Assembly: GCA_010093485.1 (NCBI GenBank)
Contig: MU001492.1
Span: forward strand, 2,837,334 to 2,901,333
Source: Karstenula rhodostoma CBS 690.94
Taxonomy: Eukaryota; Ascomycota; Dothideomycetes; Pleosporales; Didymosphaeriaceae
DNA length: 64,000 nt
Direction of reading: 5' to 3'
Below are positions 11,327-22,570 of the stretch, piece after piece. The notes beneath the pieces were generated by a model, which worked only from the letters and a program-made list of their open reading frames with translations, ran no database searches and had not been told where the DNA came from. The number at the start of each line of letters is the position of its first letter. Position 1 is the stretch's first letter. The position numbers and the translations under genes were made by a program.

Positions 11327-12999
11327 TCGCGCTACAATAGTTCCACATCCTAAGATTGAGTCTCATGTACTAAAACAGCCTTCACTGTTGCCGACGTAAG
11401 CGCACTCGCTCTTCGCCGGACCTCACGTGTAGCCTGCGCGATCACGATGGGTCGAGGCACGCCGAGCCCTCCGATATCCTGACGTGGGACGATTGTCTTA
11501 CTGTTTTGTACTGGCACTGCAATTAGCTCAATCAGCCTCTTGTACGGCACCAAATCCGGCTTAAGATTGCCGGCGCTTTGGGTTCTGTGCGGCTTGGAGG
11601 ATACGGCAGAGCTGGTGCTGTCGATGCGAGATACCGAGCCAGCTTCCGACGGCTTGGTCGTGTCTTATCACAAGTGGGATGTCCGAGCAATGTTCGCACC
11701 GGACTGCACACTATCTATCTCCATCGTGCCCAAGAGCTTGTCCGCAGGCCACTATCCGGTCGCTATTAGCGCTAGGTCAATCGTTGGGTCGGGATATATT
11801 GGCATCGTGCCCGCGGGCCAGCACTTAACGCGGTTCTTATCACGCATTTGTTTCACGCGTCAGAAAAGCTAGAAAATCATACTTGTGTTGTGTTCCCTTG
11901 ATTTGATCCACTTGCAGTTCGTCCGACGTGGAGTGTGAATACTTGTCCTCACGAATCATGCTTGGATGAGTTAAGCAGCGGAATTCCACTCGAACCATGC
12001 TCCCCCTTGCCCTTCCTTCCACCATCCCCCCCAAAGCACGCCATTCGCCTGCAATCTCTTGTTAGCCCCAGAGCTCCCCACCACAACCAAAACCATACTA
12101 AGTCAGAATTCCATCTACCCCTCCAAAACTTTCCTCCGACACCGCTCCATCACCACAACACAACTTGGTCAAATAACCTCCCACGCCATCTCCTAACCGC
12201 TTTCTAATCGCAACGCGCGTGATAAACTAAAATATATATACTACCCACTAACCCCTCCGCACGCTCCTCCTCACAGAAGCAACCCTTAACCATCCTCTCC
12301 CGCCTCACTCTCGCACACACCCCTAGCCACGCTGCTCACGCGCCTCCTCGGCACGCAGACGCTTGCGTTTGCGGTGCTGCTTTTTGTGGTTGCTAACTTT
12401 GGAGGGCGGTGGAGTGGGAAGGTTGTTTATTTGGCGTGTTTTGTGAGGGAGGGGTTTATAGTGGTAGGGTTGGTGGGGATGGGGAGGGGGAGGTAGAGAT
12501 AGAGGGAGGTTAAGAGGGATGTTAAGGAGGGAGGGTAGGGGAGAAGAGTGGGAGGGGGAGAGGGGGTGGTTGGTTAGGGGGGTGGGGTGGTGAGTGGAGG
12601 AGTTGGTACCGTTTGTTGTGGGGAGGGTGTAGGTGCTTGGGTGAAGGGGGTGGTGGTTTGAGTGAGTAAGTGAGAGGACGGGACGTTTGGGAGTGTCGGA
12701 ACTTCGCACGGAGAGTGTAGGGGTGGGGTGGGTAGCAGATCGGGAGCTGGAGTTTTTTTCATTAAAGCATGCAGACATTCAAGAGTCTTTATATACGTTA
12801 CACCATACGTCGTCTATACGTCCACCCGCGAGGAACCTATACAACGAAAACCAACGCGAACCTCGTAAGCGCATAAGTCCCGTCATTCCAAATCAGAACC
12901 AATGATCGTTTGCTGGCTCAGCCTCTCGTTATCGAAGGTAGTGCCGTACCGATAGCGATGGTGGGTTTGCTTGGTCAGAAGGTCAACACGTGACATGCC
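11327..12999. other. Long intergenic region between convergent genes, G-rich in part
   Basis: Holds the 3' ends of UPF1 and the PFK-2/FBPase-2 gene. No frame resembles a protein. From 12400 to 12660 the + strand is strongly G-rich, including four G runs at 12475-12491 that could form a G-quadruplex. Around 12000-12320 the + strand is C/A-rich. Confidence 0.6.
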
Positions 13000-14813
13000 T
13001 CAATCAGACGGGCTGATGTGTGACTTCCTCAGGTTTAGAGGCTGAGGCGTGTTCGGTTGCGGCGTGGCGGTGCCCGATCCGGCTTGCGGTGTGCCAATGC
13101 CGGAGAAGGGACTTACAGCTCCGCTTGGGGGGACTGGGATCTTGATGTCTTCAGGGCTGCCGGGGACCATGCTTTCTGGGAGGTTGGGGATCTTGATGCG
13201 CTTGGCGACGTTGTTGTAGCTGGAGGGTATGATCTGAGACTCGTTAGCAATGAGTAGTTTAGCAAGCAACAAACACTTCGGCATACCTCGATGATCTCGT
13301 CCCGCGGGAACTCGAGCCTGGGAATGTCGGCCGCATTGCATGCCATGAGGTATCCGTAAAGGACTCGCAAAACCGATTCGTGCGCAATGATGAGAAGGTC
13401 GTTTTCTTCTCGCTCGAGCTCGAGGATGATGGGCTCCATGCGCACCGCAAGGTCATGATATGACTGGTTCGTTAGCAAGCTTTCGGCCGTATCAGTCAGA
13501 TCAACTTACCTCTGCTCGCGGGTATCGGTGGTGGTACGGGTCTTGCTCGTGCTTAGCGACTTCGTTGGGGAACTCCTCACGGATCTTCGCCTCGGACATC
13601 TTTTCGCACACGCCCGGGTTCATCTGGCTCATCTGTGATCGCTGTCTCACACGGTAACCCTTGGAGGCGAGGTACTCTGCGGTTTGGACGGTTCGGTGAC
13701 GCGTCGATGTCCATATGGTGAGCGGCTTAAGAGCAGCATCCCTCGCGCCCTGTGCAATCATGTTTTCCTTCTCTTTCTCGCGATATTTCATCAGCACATC
13801 GCTCATCTTCTGCGCGTAGTCGCGGCCCTCCGGAGACAATGACGCATCGATTTTGTACGAATCTTCGTCCCGTGTGGTGCCAGCTCGAGCAAAGTACGTT
13901 TGGCGTGATTTGATGTGCAGGTTGAGAAGATAGAAGACGATCCGTTGTGATAGGTATCCAAACGCGCAATTGTTCACCACCACGCGTTCGCCGGCATTGA
14001 TCATCTTGATCCAGTGTAGCTCCGGCTCTTCCATGGTCTCAAAGTGCGGTATCCTGGCATTGATACGAGCAAGGTAGTCTTGAACGGCATCCTCGTCGGT
14101 CCACCCTTGGTAGTCAGGCGACGAGATCTTCACGCGGCGTACATTTTCCTGTATGATGCGTTCGTCGGTACAGTGTGACTCGATAAAGATAGTCTGGATG
14201 CCGTTCTTGGCAAATTCTTTGGCCAGTGACTTGCGGCCCATGGAGATGGCGTTGACTGCATCATAAATGGCGACCTGGCCCTTGTCGTGCTCGAGGAAGT
14301 GATAGATATCCTCGCGGCATTTCTTCAGGATCTTGTTCCGAAGGAGCACCGACTGTGGAGAAGCATTGAGGAAGAAGTAGTCATCGGGGACATCTTTGCC
14401 AGGGCCAAGCGTTGCGCGACGATAGTCGCCCAGATGGAACACGTGCGTCTTGACACCCAGCCATCGTAAGTAGCGGGCGACAGCGACCGAGGTGTGCGTC
14501 TTGCCCCGGGCAGGCAAGCCGACGGTGGCGATCACAATGCGTCCAGAGTGGAAGAGCCGGCCTGATTCTGTGCTGTAGAGCTGAGCCGGGGCCATTTCCT
14601 CCTTCTGGGGCAGGTCGTGGATGGCGTCAACAAAGGTGCTCGACCGCCGCCGGAAGCGGGGTGAGTTGGCATAGATTTCAGCAGTCCTGCAGCGGTGAGT
14701 CTTACTGCTACCGCGAGCTTACCACCTTCACCGTGACACGGGGTGAAGGGCCCATGCTTCACGCGGCGGCACGTGAGGGAGGGGCTCCGAGAGACTTACA
14801 ATAGGGTATCCAT
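13000..14813 (-). CDS. 6-phosphofructo-2-kinase/fructose-2,6-bisphosphatase paralogue lacking the phosphatase histidine
   Basis: Makes fructose 2,6-bisphosphate, the activator of glycolytic phosphofructokinase. Four exons on the minus strand (14813-14800, 14686-13510, 13463-13287, 13233-13000) give 533 residues; the first is a 14-nt exon starting MDTL. The kinase domain has the P-loop GLPARGKT and the family signature around HVFHLGDYRR. In the histidine-phosphatase half, the RHG triad that holds the phospho-accepting histidine reads RAG (alanine codon 13882-13884), while the later AHESVLR histidine and NPGVCEKMSE glutamate remain. The enzyme is therefore predicted to act mainly as a kinase. 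RRRSS near residues 17-21 is a possible PKA site. Introns have GTAAGT/GTATGC donors, and at least one contains a GCTAACG branch site. The family is sure; the tiny first exon is inferred. Confidence 0.93.
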
Positions 14814-15386
14814 TTTGGACTCGCGGCTCTCTAGAGCAGGGCAAAGGTGATATGAATTCAACTCGAGGGAACAATAATGAGAATTGGAGGTAGGTGCGGT
14901 GCTATTGAATATAACAACTGGTCGGAGGTTGTCTCGGGATGCGTCTGGGACGTGTGGACGGGCAACCAATGCGTCGGGCCTGCCGGGTACCTTTTAGCAG
15001 GCGAGCGGACCAGGGTGCGGCGACGTCGACGTAGGGGTCTTATATACAGCTTGAATGCTGGGGTGTCTGCGCTGGTGACAATCGCCTTGCCTCACACGGC
15101 GAACGACGAGGACCCGCAGTCGAGGCTACAAAAGCACACAGCGCCGGCGTCGTCATTTGCTGGCTCGCTGATAGGAATCCGCGCTAAGGCGGTTACGGCA
15201 CAATGCTTGGCGCGCTCTCCTTCACGGGAAAAAGTTCGAAGCAGCATCATCAGGACGGCATCTCCATCCACCTTAGCTTCTTCCGCCCCAACCCGCGCCG
15301 TTTCCATCCCAATTGGCGCGTCGTCGTGACCTCCCAGCGCAGCTCGATACACATCTCTCGTCCCCGCCGGACCGTCCCACAGCGCC
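14814..15386. other. Divergent promoter region, PFK-2 paralogue / TOM40
   Basis: 573 bp between two divergently transcribed genes. It presumably holds both promoters. No ORF of interest and no recognised motif was identified. Confidence 0.5.
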
Positions 15387-16553
15387 ATGGAGCTCGAGCC
15401 GAAGCAGCAGCAGGCCATCGCCGACATCATCAGCCACAACGGCGCCTTTGGGCACCTCAACAATGTCTACGCCGCCTTCCAGAGCCGGAGAGACGCCCTC
15501 GGCCTGTCCAACCCGGGCACCGTCGAGAACATTGCCAAAGAGGTGCAGCGCGATGTGTTCCTGAACAACCTGAGCTTCTCGGGCCTGCGCGCCGAGCTCA
15601 CAAAGGCCTTCAGCGCCGCGCCCATGTTCCAGGTCTCGCACTCGCTGTCCATGGGCTCGCAGGTCCAGCCGCCATATGCATACACGGCCATCTACGGCTC
15701 GCCCAAGGTGCGTTGCGCCGCTCGCGTGCTGCCCACCCCGAAGCTGACATACCCAGGTGTTCCTGCAAGCCAACCTCGACAACGACCTCCAGTTCTCGGG
15801 GCGCTTCAACTGGCGATGGACGCAGGCGCTCATCTCGAAGGCGTCGGTCCAGCTCACATCCCAGGGCAACATGGTGTCGCTCGAGAACGACTACACCGGC
15901 TCTGACTTTTCGGCGTCGCTCAAGGCCATCAACCCCTCTGTCCTTGACGGCGGCATCACAGGCATGGTCATGGCCAGCTATCTGCAGTCCATCACCCCCA
16001 AGCTGGCGCTCGGCATCGATGCCTTCTGGACGCGACCAGCGATGGCCTACCCCCCCGAGCTGAACGTCTCATACGCTGCCCGGTACAGGGCCGCCGACTG
16101 GATGGCGTGCGGTCAGGTCATCCCGGACAGAGGTGCTATTGATGCTTCATACTGGCGCAGGCTTTCGGAAAGGGTTGAGGCGGGTATCAACTGCAACCTC
16201 TCTTTCGCCGGCATCGGCCCAGGCGGTCCTATGGGCGGCCCTTCAAAGGAGGGCGCCGTCACACTCGGTGCCAAATACGACTTCCGCTCCTCATCGTTCA
16301 GGGCGCAGATCGACAACTCGGGCAAGGTCTCGTGCTTGCTGGAGAAGATGATTGCGCAGCCTATCCGCGTCACCTTCTCGGGCGAGATTGACCACAAGAC
16401 GGTATGTTTCATTGCTCCCCCACTACGCGCTCATACTAACTCAAGCAGAGCGCCGCCAAGCTAGGCCTCGCCATCTCAATAGACGCCGCGGACGAGGCTG
16501 TCATGGAGCAGCAGGAGCGTGCCGCCTCGGACGCGGGCTCGATCCCCTTCTAA
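15387..16553 (+). CDS. tom40: TOM40, channel of the mitochondrial outer-membrane translocase
   Basis: Beta-barrel pore through which nearly all mitochondrial precursors enter. Three exons (15387-15707, 15757-16401, 16449-16553) give 356 residues, close to the usual fungal size. Family sequence is clear along its length: [99 protein letters not shown]. No cleavable signal is present, as expected for a barrel inserted by SAM. Intron 2 ends with a TACTAAC branch site just before the acceptor. The next gene downstream, convergent, is TOM22, a subunit of the same complex. Confidence 0.96.
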
Positions 16554-17152
16554 ACGCCTGAGTAGCGTAGGCAAGACCAAGACTCCCTGTACCGACTATA
16601 ATCACCCGCCTTCTCTTCGCTGTATTACCACTTTCTTATCCCAAGCAACGAGCGAGCGTGGGGCTCGCAGTCATATCAAAAGCGCATTTGAACGGTTGGC
16701 TAGGGGAATCTGCACGACTAGACCTTTTCCGCTTTTCACCGCTGTCCGTCATCTTTCTGGTCGTTGGTATGGGCGTATTCACATTGAATCTAATGGGCTA
16801 CGGTTATGGTAGACCGGTCATGAGTGATTGTTGCGCGTTGGCATGTAGGCTGAGATGTAGGCTGCATTGTATATATAGTCGCATTGAGCATTACAATACT
16901 CCGCTTGGATGGTACACGTCACTTGGAGACTGAATCCTGTGAGACCAATTACGTGCATGCATTAAATCCCAAAGAGGAGACCTCGTGTGTGGTGTAGTGT
17001 ACAGAAGTATCAAGACAGTGCGTGCTCCGTTCGTCGCAGGTGAAGGTTCTGCGCGACACCCATTCCAGCCCCATCTATAGTAACACAATTGAAGAACCGC
17101 CGTCACGTTTCCGCGTGCCCATCCATTCCTCCGTTCATCGATTCTCAGGTCC
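16554..17152. other. Intergenic region between convergent TOM40 and TOM22
   Basis: About 600 bp holding the two 3' ends. Short frames only; nothing else recognised. Confidence 0.5.
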
Positions 17153-17734
17153 CTACAATGCCGGCCGCGCCTCCTGGCCTCCCGCGCTCGGCGCCATGAA
17201 CTGCACCCCGTTAGCATTCCCATCCAGCCCATCGTCCAGCACCGCATCGTGCATTATCAACGTACCTCATTCTGCGCCCGCTGATTCGCCATCTCCATCT
17301 TCTCCTGCTCGACAATCATCTGCTCCTCGCTGTACGCCAGCGCCCACGGGACACCCAACAACAGCGCGCTCGTGCTGACGACCCACAGCGTCTTCCCGCC
17401 GAGCGCGAGCCCGCTCTTCACCCACGACGTTGCGGTGTTGTACTTGGACGCCAGCGCGCGGCGCGTCGGCGCGGGGATGATGTCCTGCAGGGCCGCGATG
17501 CGCTCGTAGAGGGTTTCGTCCGGGGTGAGGTCCGCGATGGAGGATGTGTCTGATTCTGCAGGGAAAGCAAGATTAGCATTGCCCTGATGCGATACGATAG
17601 GATGCGGGTGGGAAGCTGGGGGGATGGGTTGATTGGGAGGACGAACCGGAGTCGGTGTCCCAGTCGTCTTCGTCGTGGGGGCCTTCCTGCTCGCGGAGGA
17701 ACTCCTCGTCGACGACTTCTTCGAGTTTGACCAT
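17153..17734 (-). CDS. tom22: TOM22, central receptor of the mitochondrial import complex
   Basis: Tail-anchored outer-membrane receptor that docks TOM20/TOM70 and stabilises the TOM40 pore. Three exons on the minus strand (17734-17647, 17555-17266, 17200-17153) give 141 residues. The N-terminus is highly acidic (DEDDWDTDSESD), followed by DETLYERIAALQDIIP, then the single membrane segment (GKTLWVVSTSALLLGVPWAL) and a short intermembrane-space tail. Donors are GTTCGT and GTACGT; both introns have TGCTAA-type branch sites. If the second intron is retained the protein ends QNEVR; if spliced it ends in a 15-residue tail. It is divergent from the tRNA isopentenyltransferase gene, 276 bp away. Strong call; the last exon is less certain. 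Confidence 0.92.
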
Positions 17735-18010
17735 TGTGGCGGATGTGTGTGGGGGAGTGGGTGAGGGCGTGGGCGGTGATGGAAGGCCGGTGGTGTGGTG
17801 TGGCTCGAGGAGGTTGCGCCGATGATGCTCGACGGCCGTCCAAACTTTTAGATGGGCCCGTGCGCGGCGCTAGTGCGTGCCCCGTTCGATTCGTCCAACT
17901 GTGCATGTGCGGAGGGAAGTCACACGACAAGACGTTTTTCTATTTTGCTACTGTCTTTTTTCTTCGAGAAGAGAAATAGGATTTGTTTGTTGTTGGTATT
18001 TCGGTATTGT

Positions 18011-19560
18011 ATGTTTCGCGCACTCAGACACCACTCCACCGCCGCAGCCAGAATGGCTGTGACTCCGCCGTTAAAGCCCCTCGTGGCTATTGTCGGCGCG
18101 ACGGGTACGGGAAAATCTGATGTATGTCTAGTCCATCTACTCTGTGGTGTGGAGAACTGATCACCGCAGGCAGTTGGCCGTGGAACTAGCGAGACGATTT
18201 AATGGCGAGGTGATCAACGGAGATGCAATGCAGCTGTACAAGGGGCTACCTATCATCACGAACAAGATCACTCCGGATGAGATGAGGGGTGTGCCGCATC
18301 ATTTGCTGGGGCGGATTGGGCTGGAGGAGGAGACGTGGACCGTGGGGAAGTTTGTGGCGAATGCTTTGGTGGTGGTGAGTCTTGTTCTTTTTTTGCTAAA
18401 AGTGATCCCGAAGTTGATGGGTTTAGATCGACGAGATCAGAAGTCGAGGAAAGCTACCCATCCTGGTTGGCGGAACTCACTACTACACGCAGTCGCTGCT
18501 TTTTAAAGACGCTTTATCCGAAGACCCGTTGCTCAAGAATGACGATGATCAAGCCGAGAGACTTCCAGTTTTGGAAGAGCCCACCGAGGTTCTACTTGAG
18601 AAGCTAAGGGAGGTGGACCCCGTTATGGCGGATAGATGGCATCCGAATGAACGCCGAAAAATCCAGCGATCGCTGGAGATCTACCTCAAGACCGGGAAGG
18701 CGGCCTCTCAAGTATACGCTGAACAGCAGAGCAAGAAAGAACTTTCGAAAGCCGACTCTGGCGACGCTGCCGGTTTACGATTCCCGACGCTTCTGTTCTG
18801 GGTGAATGCCTCGAAGGACGTCTTAACAGCCCGTTTAGACTCACGTGTAGACAAGATGGTGGAAAAAGGTCTGCTTTCTGAGGTGGAGATGCTCCACAAC
18901 TTTCGCACCGAATACGAATCACGCACTGGGCAAGACGTCGACCAGACTCGTGGCATCTGGGTGTCGATTGGCTACAAGGAGTTTATGACTTACCAGACCG
19001 CTCTCTGCGAAGGCTCATATTCAGATGTCGCTCTGGCAAAACTGAAACAAGCGGCCATTGAAAAGACGCAAGCTGCTACTAGGCAGTATGCCAAGCGACA
19101 GATTCGATGGATCCAGATCAAGCTCCTCAACGCTCTTCTTGCAGCTGGCCAAGGAGGCAACACTTTTCTAATCGATTTGCCAGACGTATCCAAATGGGAC
19201 GTGGCAGCAGTGCAACCATCCTCTAATATCACGGACAAATTCCTCTTGGGCCAGTCTCTCCCGGATCCAGCAACGCTTTCAGAAGCCGCACGCGACATGT
19301 TGAACCCCAGACGCGATTACGACTTATCACAGCGTCCTGATCTATGGGGCAAGCGAGTATGTGAGACATGCGGCACATCTTATTTCAACAGTAACGACTG
19401 GATACTCCACCTCAAGAGCCGATTGCATAGACGAGCTGTGGGGGCCAATAAGAAAAAAGTCAACGCTCCGCCTAGCAAGACCGAAGACCCTACAGCCGGA
19501 CGAGAGGATATGGTCGATGTCTTTGAGAGCTCCATAACGACCTTCCCAAACGAGCCGTGA
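18011..19560 (+). CDS. mod5: tRNA dimethylallyltransferase (MOD5/MiaA family) with C-terminal zinc finger
   Basis: Transfers dimethylallyl from DMAPP to A37 of tRNAs reading UNN codons. Exons 18011-18121, 18174-18374 and 18427-19560 give 481 residues. The P-loop GATGTGKS is split from [20 protein letters not shown] by intron 1. The third exon opens with the [16 protein letters not shown] core and contains the substrate-site region around [10 protein letters not shown]. Near the C-terminus [11 protein letters not shown]...HLKSRLHRR forms the C2H2 matrin-type finger typical of eukaryotic members. Two in-frame ATGs (18011, 18053) bracket a basic, acid-free stretch [13 protein letters not shown] that could be a mitochondrial presequence. 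Yeast MOD5 uses two starts in this way to reach mitochondria and cytosol/nucleus. Confidence 0.94.
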
Positions 19561-19792
19561 GACGGTTAGTCTTTCTCTCGTGGATATTGTAGTCGGGCGC
19601 AAGGCTTAGCGCTCGCCTGTGCCCCACTCGGGGTTTGCACCAGCGGTTATTACCCTCTATATCGTGGCACGGGCAGCGGCGTGGCTGATAAGAAGAATCC
19701 ACGGTGGGGTTATTTAGAGTATAACAAGTGAAAGGCGAGCATAGGGGCACCTTCTTTCTTCGACCTGCATCATCCGACTTTCCACCGTCAAG

Positions 19793-21360
19793 ATGGCAAA
19801 CACCAATACCGTCCCACTCCTCATCAACGGCCAAGATATACATCGCGAAACAACCTTCGAAGTCATTTCACCAGGAACAGGCGAAGTATGCTGGAAAGCC
19901 GTCTCCGCGAGTGCCGACGACGCCGCAAAAGCAGTCGAGTCCGCTCAGGCCGCCTTTCCATCCTGGTCCCAAACAAAACCAAGTACCAGATCTGCCATCC
20001 TCCTCAAAGCGGCAGAAATCCTTGAGAAAAACATTGAGAAGTATGCAGATTACATGATGGCCGAGATGGGCGCCGATAAAGACGCTGCTCAGTTCTTCGT
20101 CACGCCACTCGCAATCGCCATGTGTCGGGATATTGCCGGGCGAATCTCAAGTGTTTGCGGCAGTATCCCTGTCGTTGCCAAAGAGGGACAAAGTGCGATG
20201 GTGTGGAAAGAACCGTATGGAGTCGTACTGGGCGTGGTAGCATGGAACGCTCCGTACGTCTTTGGCATCCGCTCCGCCGCGACGGCCATCGCGACTGGAA
20301 ATACTACCGTCATCAAGTCGTCTGAGGTAACGCCTCGCTGCTACTACGAACTGGGCCGAGCTTTCAAGGAAGCCGGTCTGCCTGACGGCGTGTTCAATGT
20401 CGTTGCGTGCAGACCGGAAGACGCGCCGGCTGTTGTGAATACCATGATCGGACATCCTGCGGTCAGGAAGGTGGATTTTACGGGGAGTGCAGCGACGGGG
20501 AGGAAGATTGCGAGGACGTGTGCTGATCATTTGAAACCCATTCTGATGGAGCTCGGTGGGAAGAACACGGCTATTGTACTGGAGGATGCGGACTTGGAGA
20601 AGGCGGCGGATGAGTGCTTGGCGGGTGCTTTCTTGAATGTGAGTTCTTTCGAATGTAGAGTTCCTTGTCGAACGGATTGCGACTATACGTTACCCAGGAT
20701 CAGTATCCAAACCGTTGATCCAGAATTGCATTCTAGCCGTCTTACCCAACACCACGATACTAACATCCCGCACAGGCCGGCCAAATCTGCATGGGCACCG
20801 ACCGCATCGCCGTACACACCTCTATCGCCCCCGCATTTACCCAAGTCCTGCAGCAGCGCCTCGAAGCCTTCTCCAAATCCGCCCCAGGTCCCCCGACCGT
20901 CTCCTCTTCCGCCTCCAAAGAGCGCCTCGCCCGCCTCGTCACGTCCGCCCTCTCCTCCGGCGCCCGCCTCATCGCAGGCCCACCCGCACAGCCCCCCTCC
21001 CCCGCCACCTTCCTCCCCACCATCCTCGCCGACGTCCCGCCCAGCACGACACTCTACCACGAAGAAGCCTTCGGCCCGCTTGTGTCACTCTCTACCTTCT
21101 CCACCGACGCGGAAGCCATTGCCTTTGCGAATTCTACGCCTTACGGGCTGCACGGAGCCATTTTTTCTAGGGATCTGCGCAGGGCGTTGGGCATTGCGAA
21201 GAAATTGGAGGTTGGGGCTGTGCATATTAACAGTATGACGGTGCATGATGAGCCGGCGCTGCCGATGGGAGGGGTCAAAGGGAGTGGGTGGGGGCGGTTC
21301 AATGCGGGGGAGGGGATGGAGGAGTTTCTTGTCAGGAAGGTGGTTACGTGGGATGATTAG
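19793..21360 (+). CDS. NAD(P)-dependent aldehyde dehydrogenase
   Basis: Oxidises an aldehyde to the acid. Exons 19793-20638 and 20776-21360 give 476 residues, the normal length for the family. The general-base glutamate lies in LMELGGKN, the NAD-binding stretch is VDFTGSAATGRKIA, and the catalytic cysteine is in AGQICMGTDR, at the start of exon 2. The second half has YHEEAFGPLVSL and PYGLHGAIFS. Overall it resembles the vanillin/salicylaldehyde dehydrogenase-like group of fungi and bacteria, but the substrate cannot be read from sequence. There is no signal peptide or PTS1 (it ends TWDD), so it is probably cytosolic. The 137-nt intron is longer than most here. It is convergent with the Caf16 gene. 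Confidence 0.93.
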
Positions 21361-21626
21361 GGATAGAACCACGGATGCGGAAGATCACAGTGCTTTCTTG
21401 AAAGCGTTGAATGTATTTATGCATGCTCATAATTGAGTTGTATACCCACCCATGTCGACGCATTCTCCAACCAGGGACAAATACGTCCGAAAACGAAAAC
21501 GCTACCCATGTTGAAATCCGTGTTGAAAACCGAAAATGGGGTATCATCGTTGAGAAGTCTTAAACGCCGAACCAAATGCCTCAGGCCGCCGCATTGTTGA
21601 ATGCAAGCCCGCCCACACCCCCCCGC

Positions 21627-22570
21627 CTATTTCTCCGGCCTCTTCTCCAGCCCATACCCGCCCTTCCCTTCCAAACTCTCGTACGTCTTCCCCTCCGTCC
21701 TCGCCGCATTCCGCGGGCCCCTCTCATCCAGATCCTCCTGCAGCCACGCCAGCACCAGCTCCCCCAGCGCGCTGTTCCCGGTGCTGACGCCCTTGTCCTC
21801 ATGCATCTGCGCCATGCTGCCCCACTTCTTGACGCGGCCCAGCGACATGTGGACGAGGTGCGTGGGCCACGTGGCGAGGTTGTCCAGGATGTGGGTCGCG
21901 TACACGATGGTGCACGGCCGGGTCTCGGTCTCCTTCTTCAGGAAGTTGAGAAAGTTGCTGCGGGACAGGAGGTCGAGGTCGACGGTGATCTCGTCCAGCA
22001 GCAGGATGGTCCACGGCCGCAGCAGCCCCATCGCGAGCTGCACGCGCCGCCGCTCGCCGTCGCTCACCGCGTGCAGCCGCCACCGCAGATCGATGTCCAG
22101 GATGCGCACGAGCTCGTCGCGCCGCTCGGTGAAGGCGTTGCCGCCGACGGAGGCGAGCAGCGTGGGCACGTCGATGTCGGAGCGCACGATGGGGTTCAGC
22201 ACCCACTCGAGGCCGAGGTAGGTCACGCCTTCGAGGCCGAGCTTGAAGGGGTCCACGCCGGCGATGTGGACGGTGTTGGCGGGGGCCATGCGCTTGCCTG
22301 AGAGGAGGCGCAGGAGCGTGGTTTTGCCTGCGCCGTTGGCTGGGGAGGGTTAGTTCTGGTGTTTTTGGAGGCTATGGGGAGGGAGAAAAAGGTTGGAGGT
22401 GGATTCAACAGATGGGAAAGCGTACCTCCGATCAACAGCGTCCTGCTCCCCGGTGGCAACTCCAGAAAGACCTCCTTGAGCCCACTGCTCCCGTCCGGAA
22501 ACGCGTAGCTCAGGTTCTTGACATCAATGTTCGGCGCAATGCCCCTCTCAATTCTGTTCTGCTGCGCCAT
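21627..22570 (-). CDS. caf16: Caf16-like soluble ABC ATPase (CCR4-NOT associated)
   Basis: Stand-alone ATP-binding cassette protein; the yeast homologue Caf16 binds the CCR4-NOT deadenylation/transcription complex. Exons 22570-22426 and 22339-21627 give 285 residues, close to yeast Caf16. The Walker A loop IGANGAGKT is split by the intron (ACTAACC branch, CAG acceptor). Further motifs are SGKRM, the Q-loop region [17 protein letters not shown], the signature [15 protein letters not shown], Walker [14 protein letters not shown] and the H-loop YATHILD. The signature reads VSDGE rather than LSGGQ, as is usual in this subfamily. No membrane segments are present. Long frames on the opposite strand are shadows. 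Confidence 0.92.

Noticed and set aside
21576..22301. Long plus-strand frame
   Set aside because: Antisense shadow of the Caf16-like gene, whose minus-strand reading has all ABC motifs.
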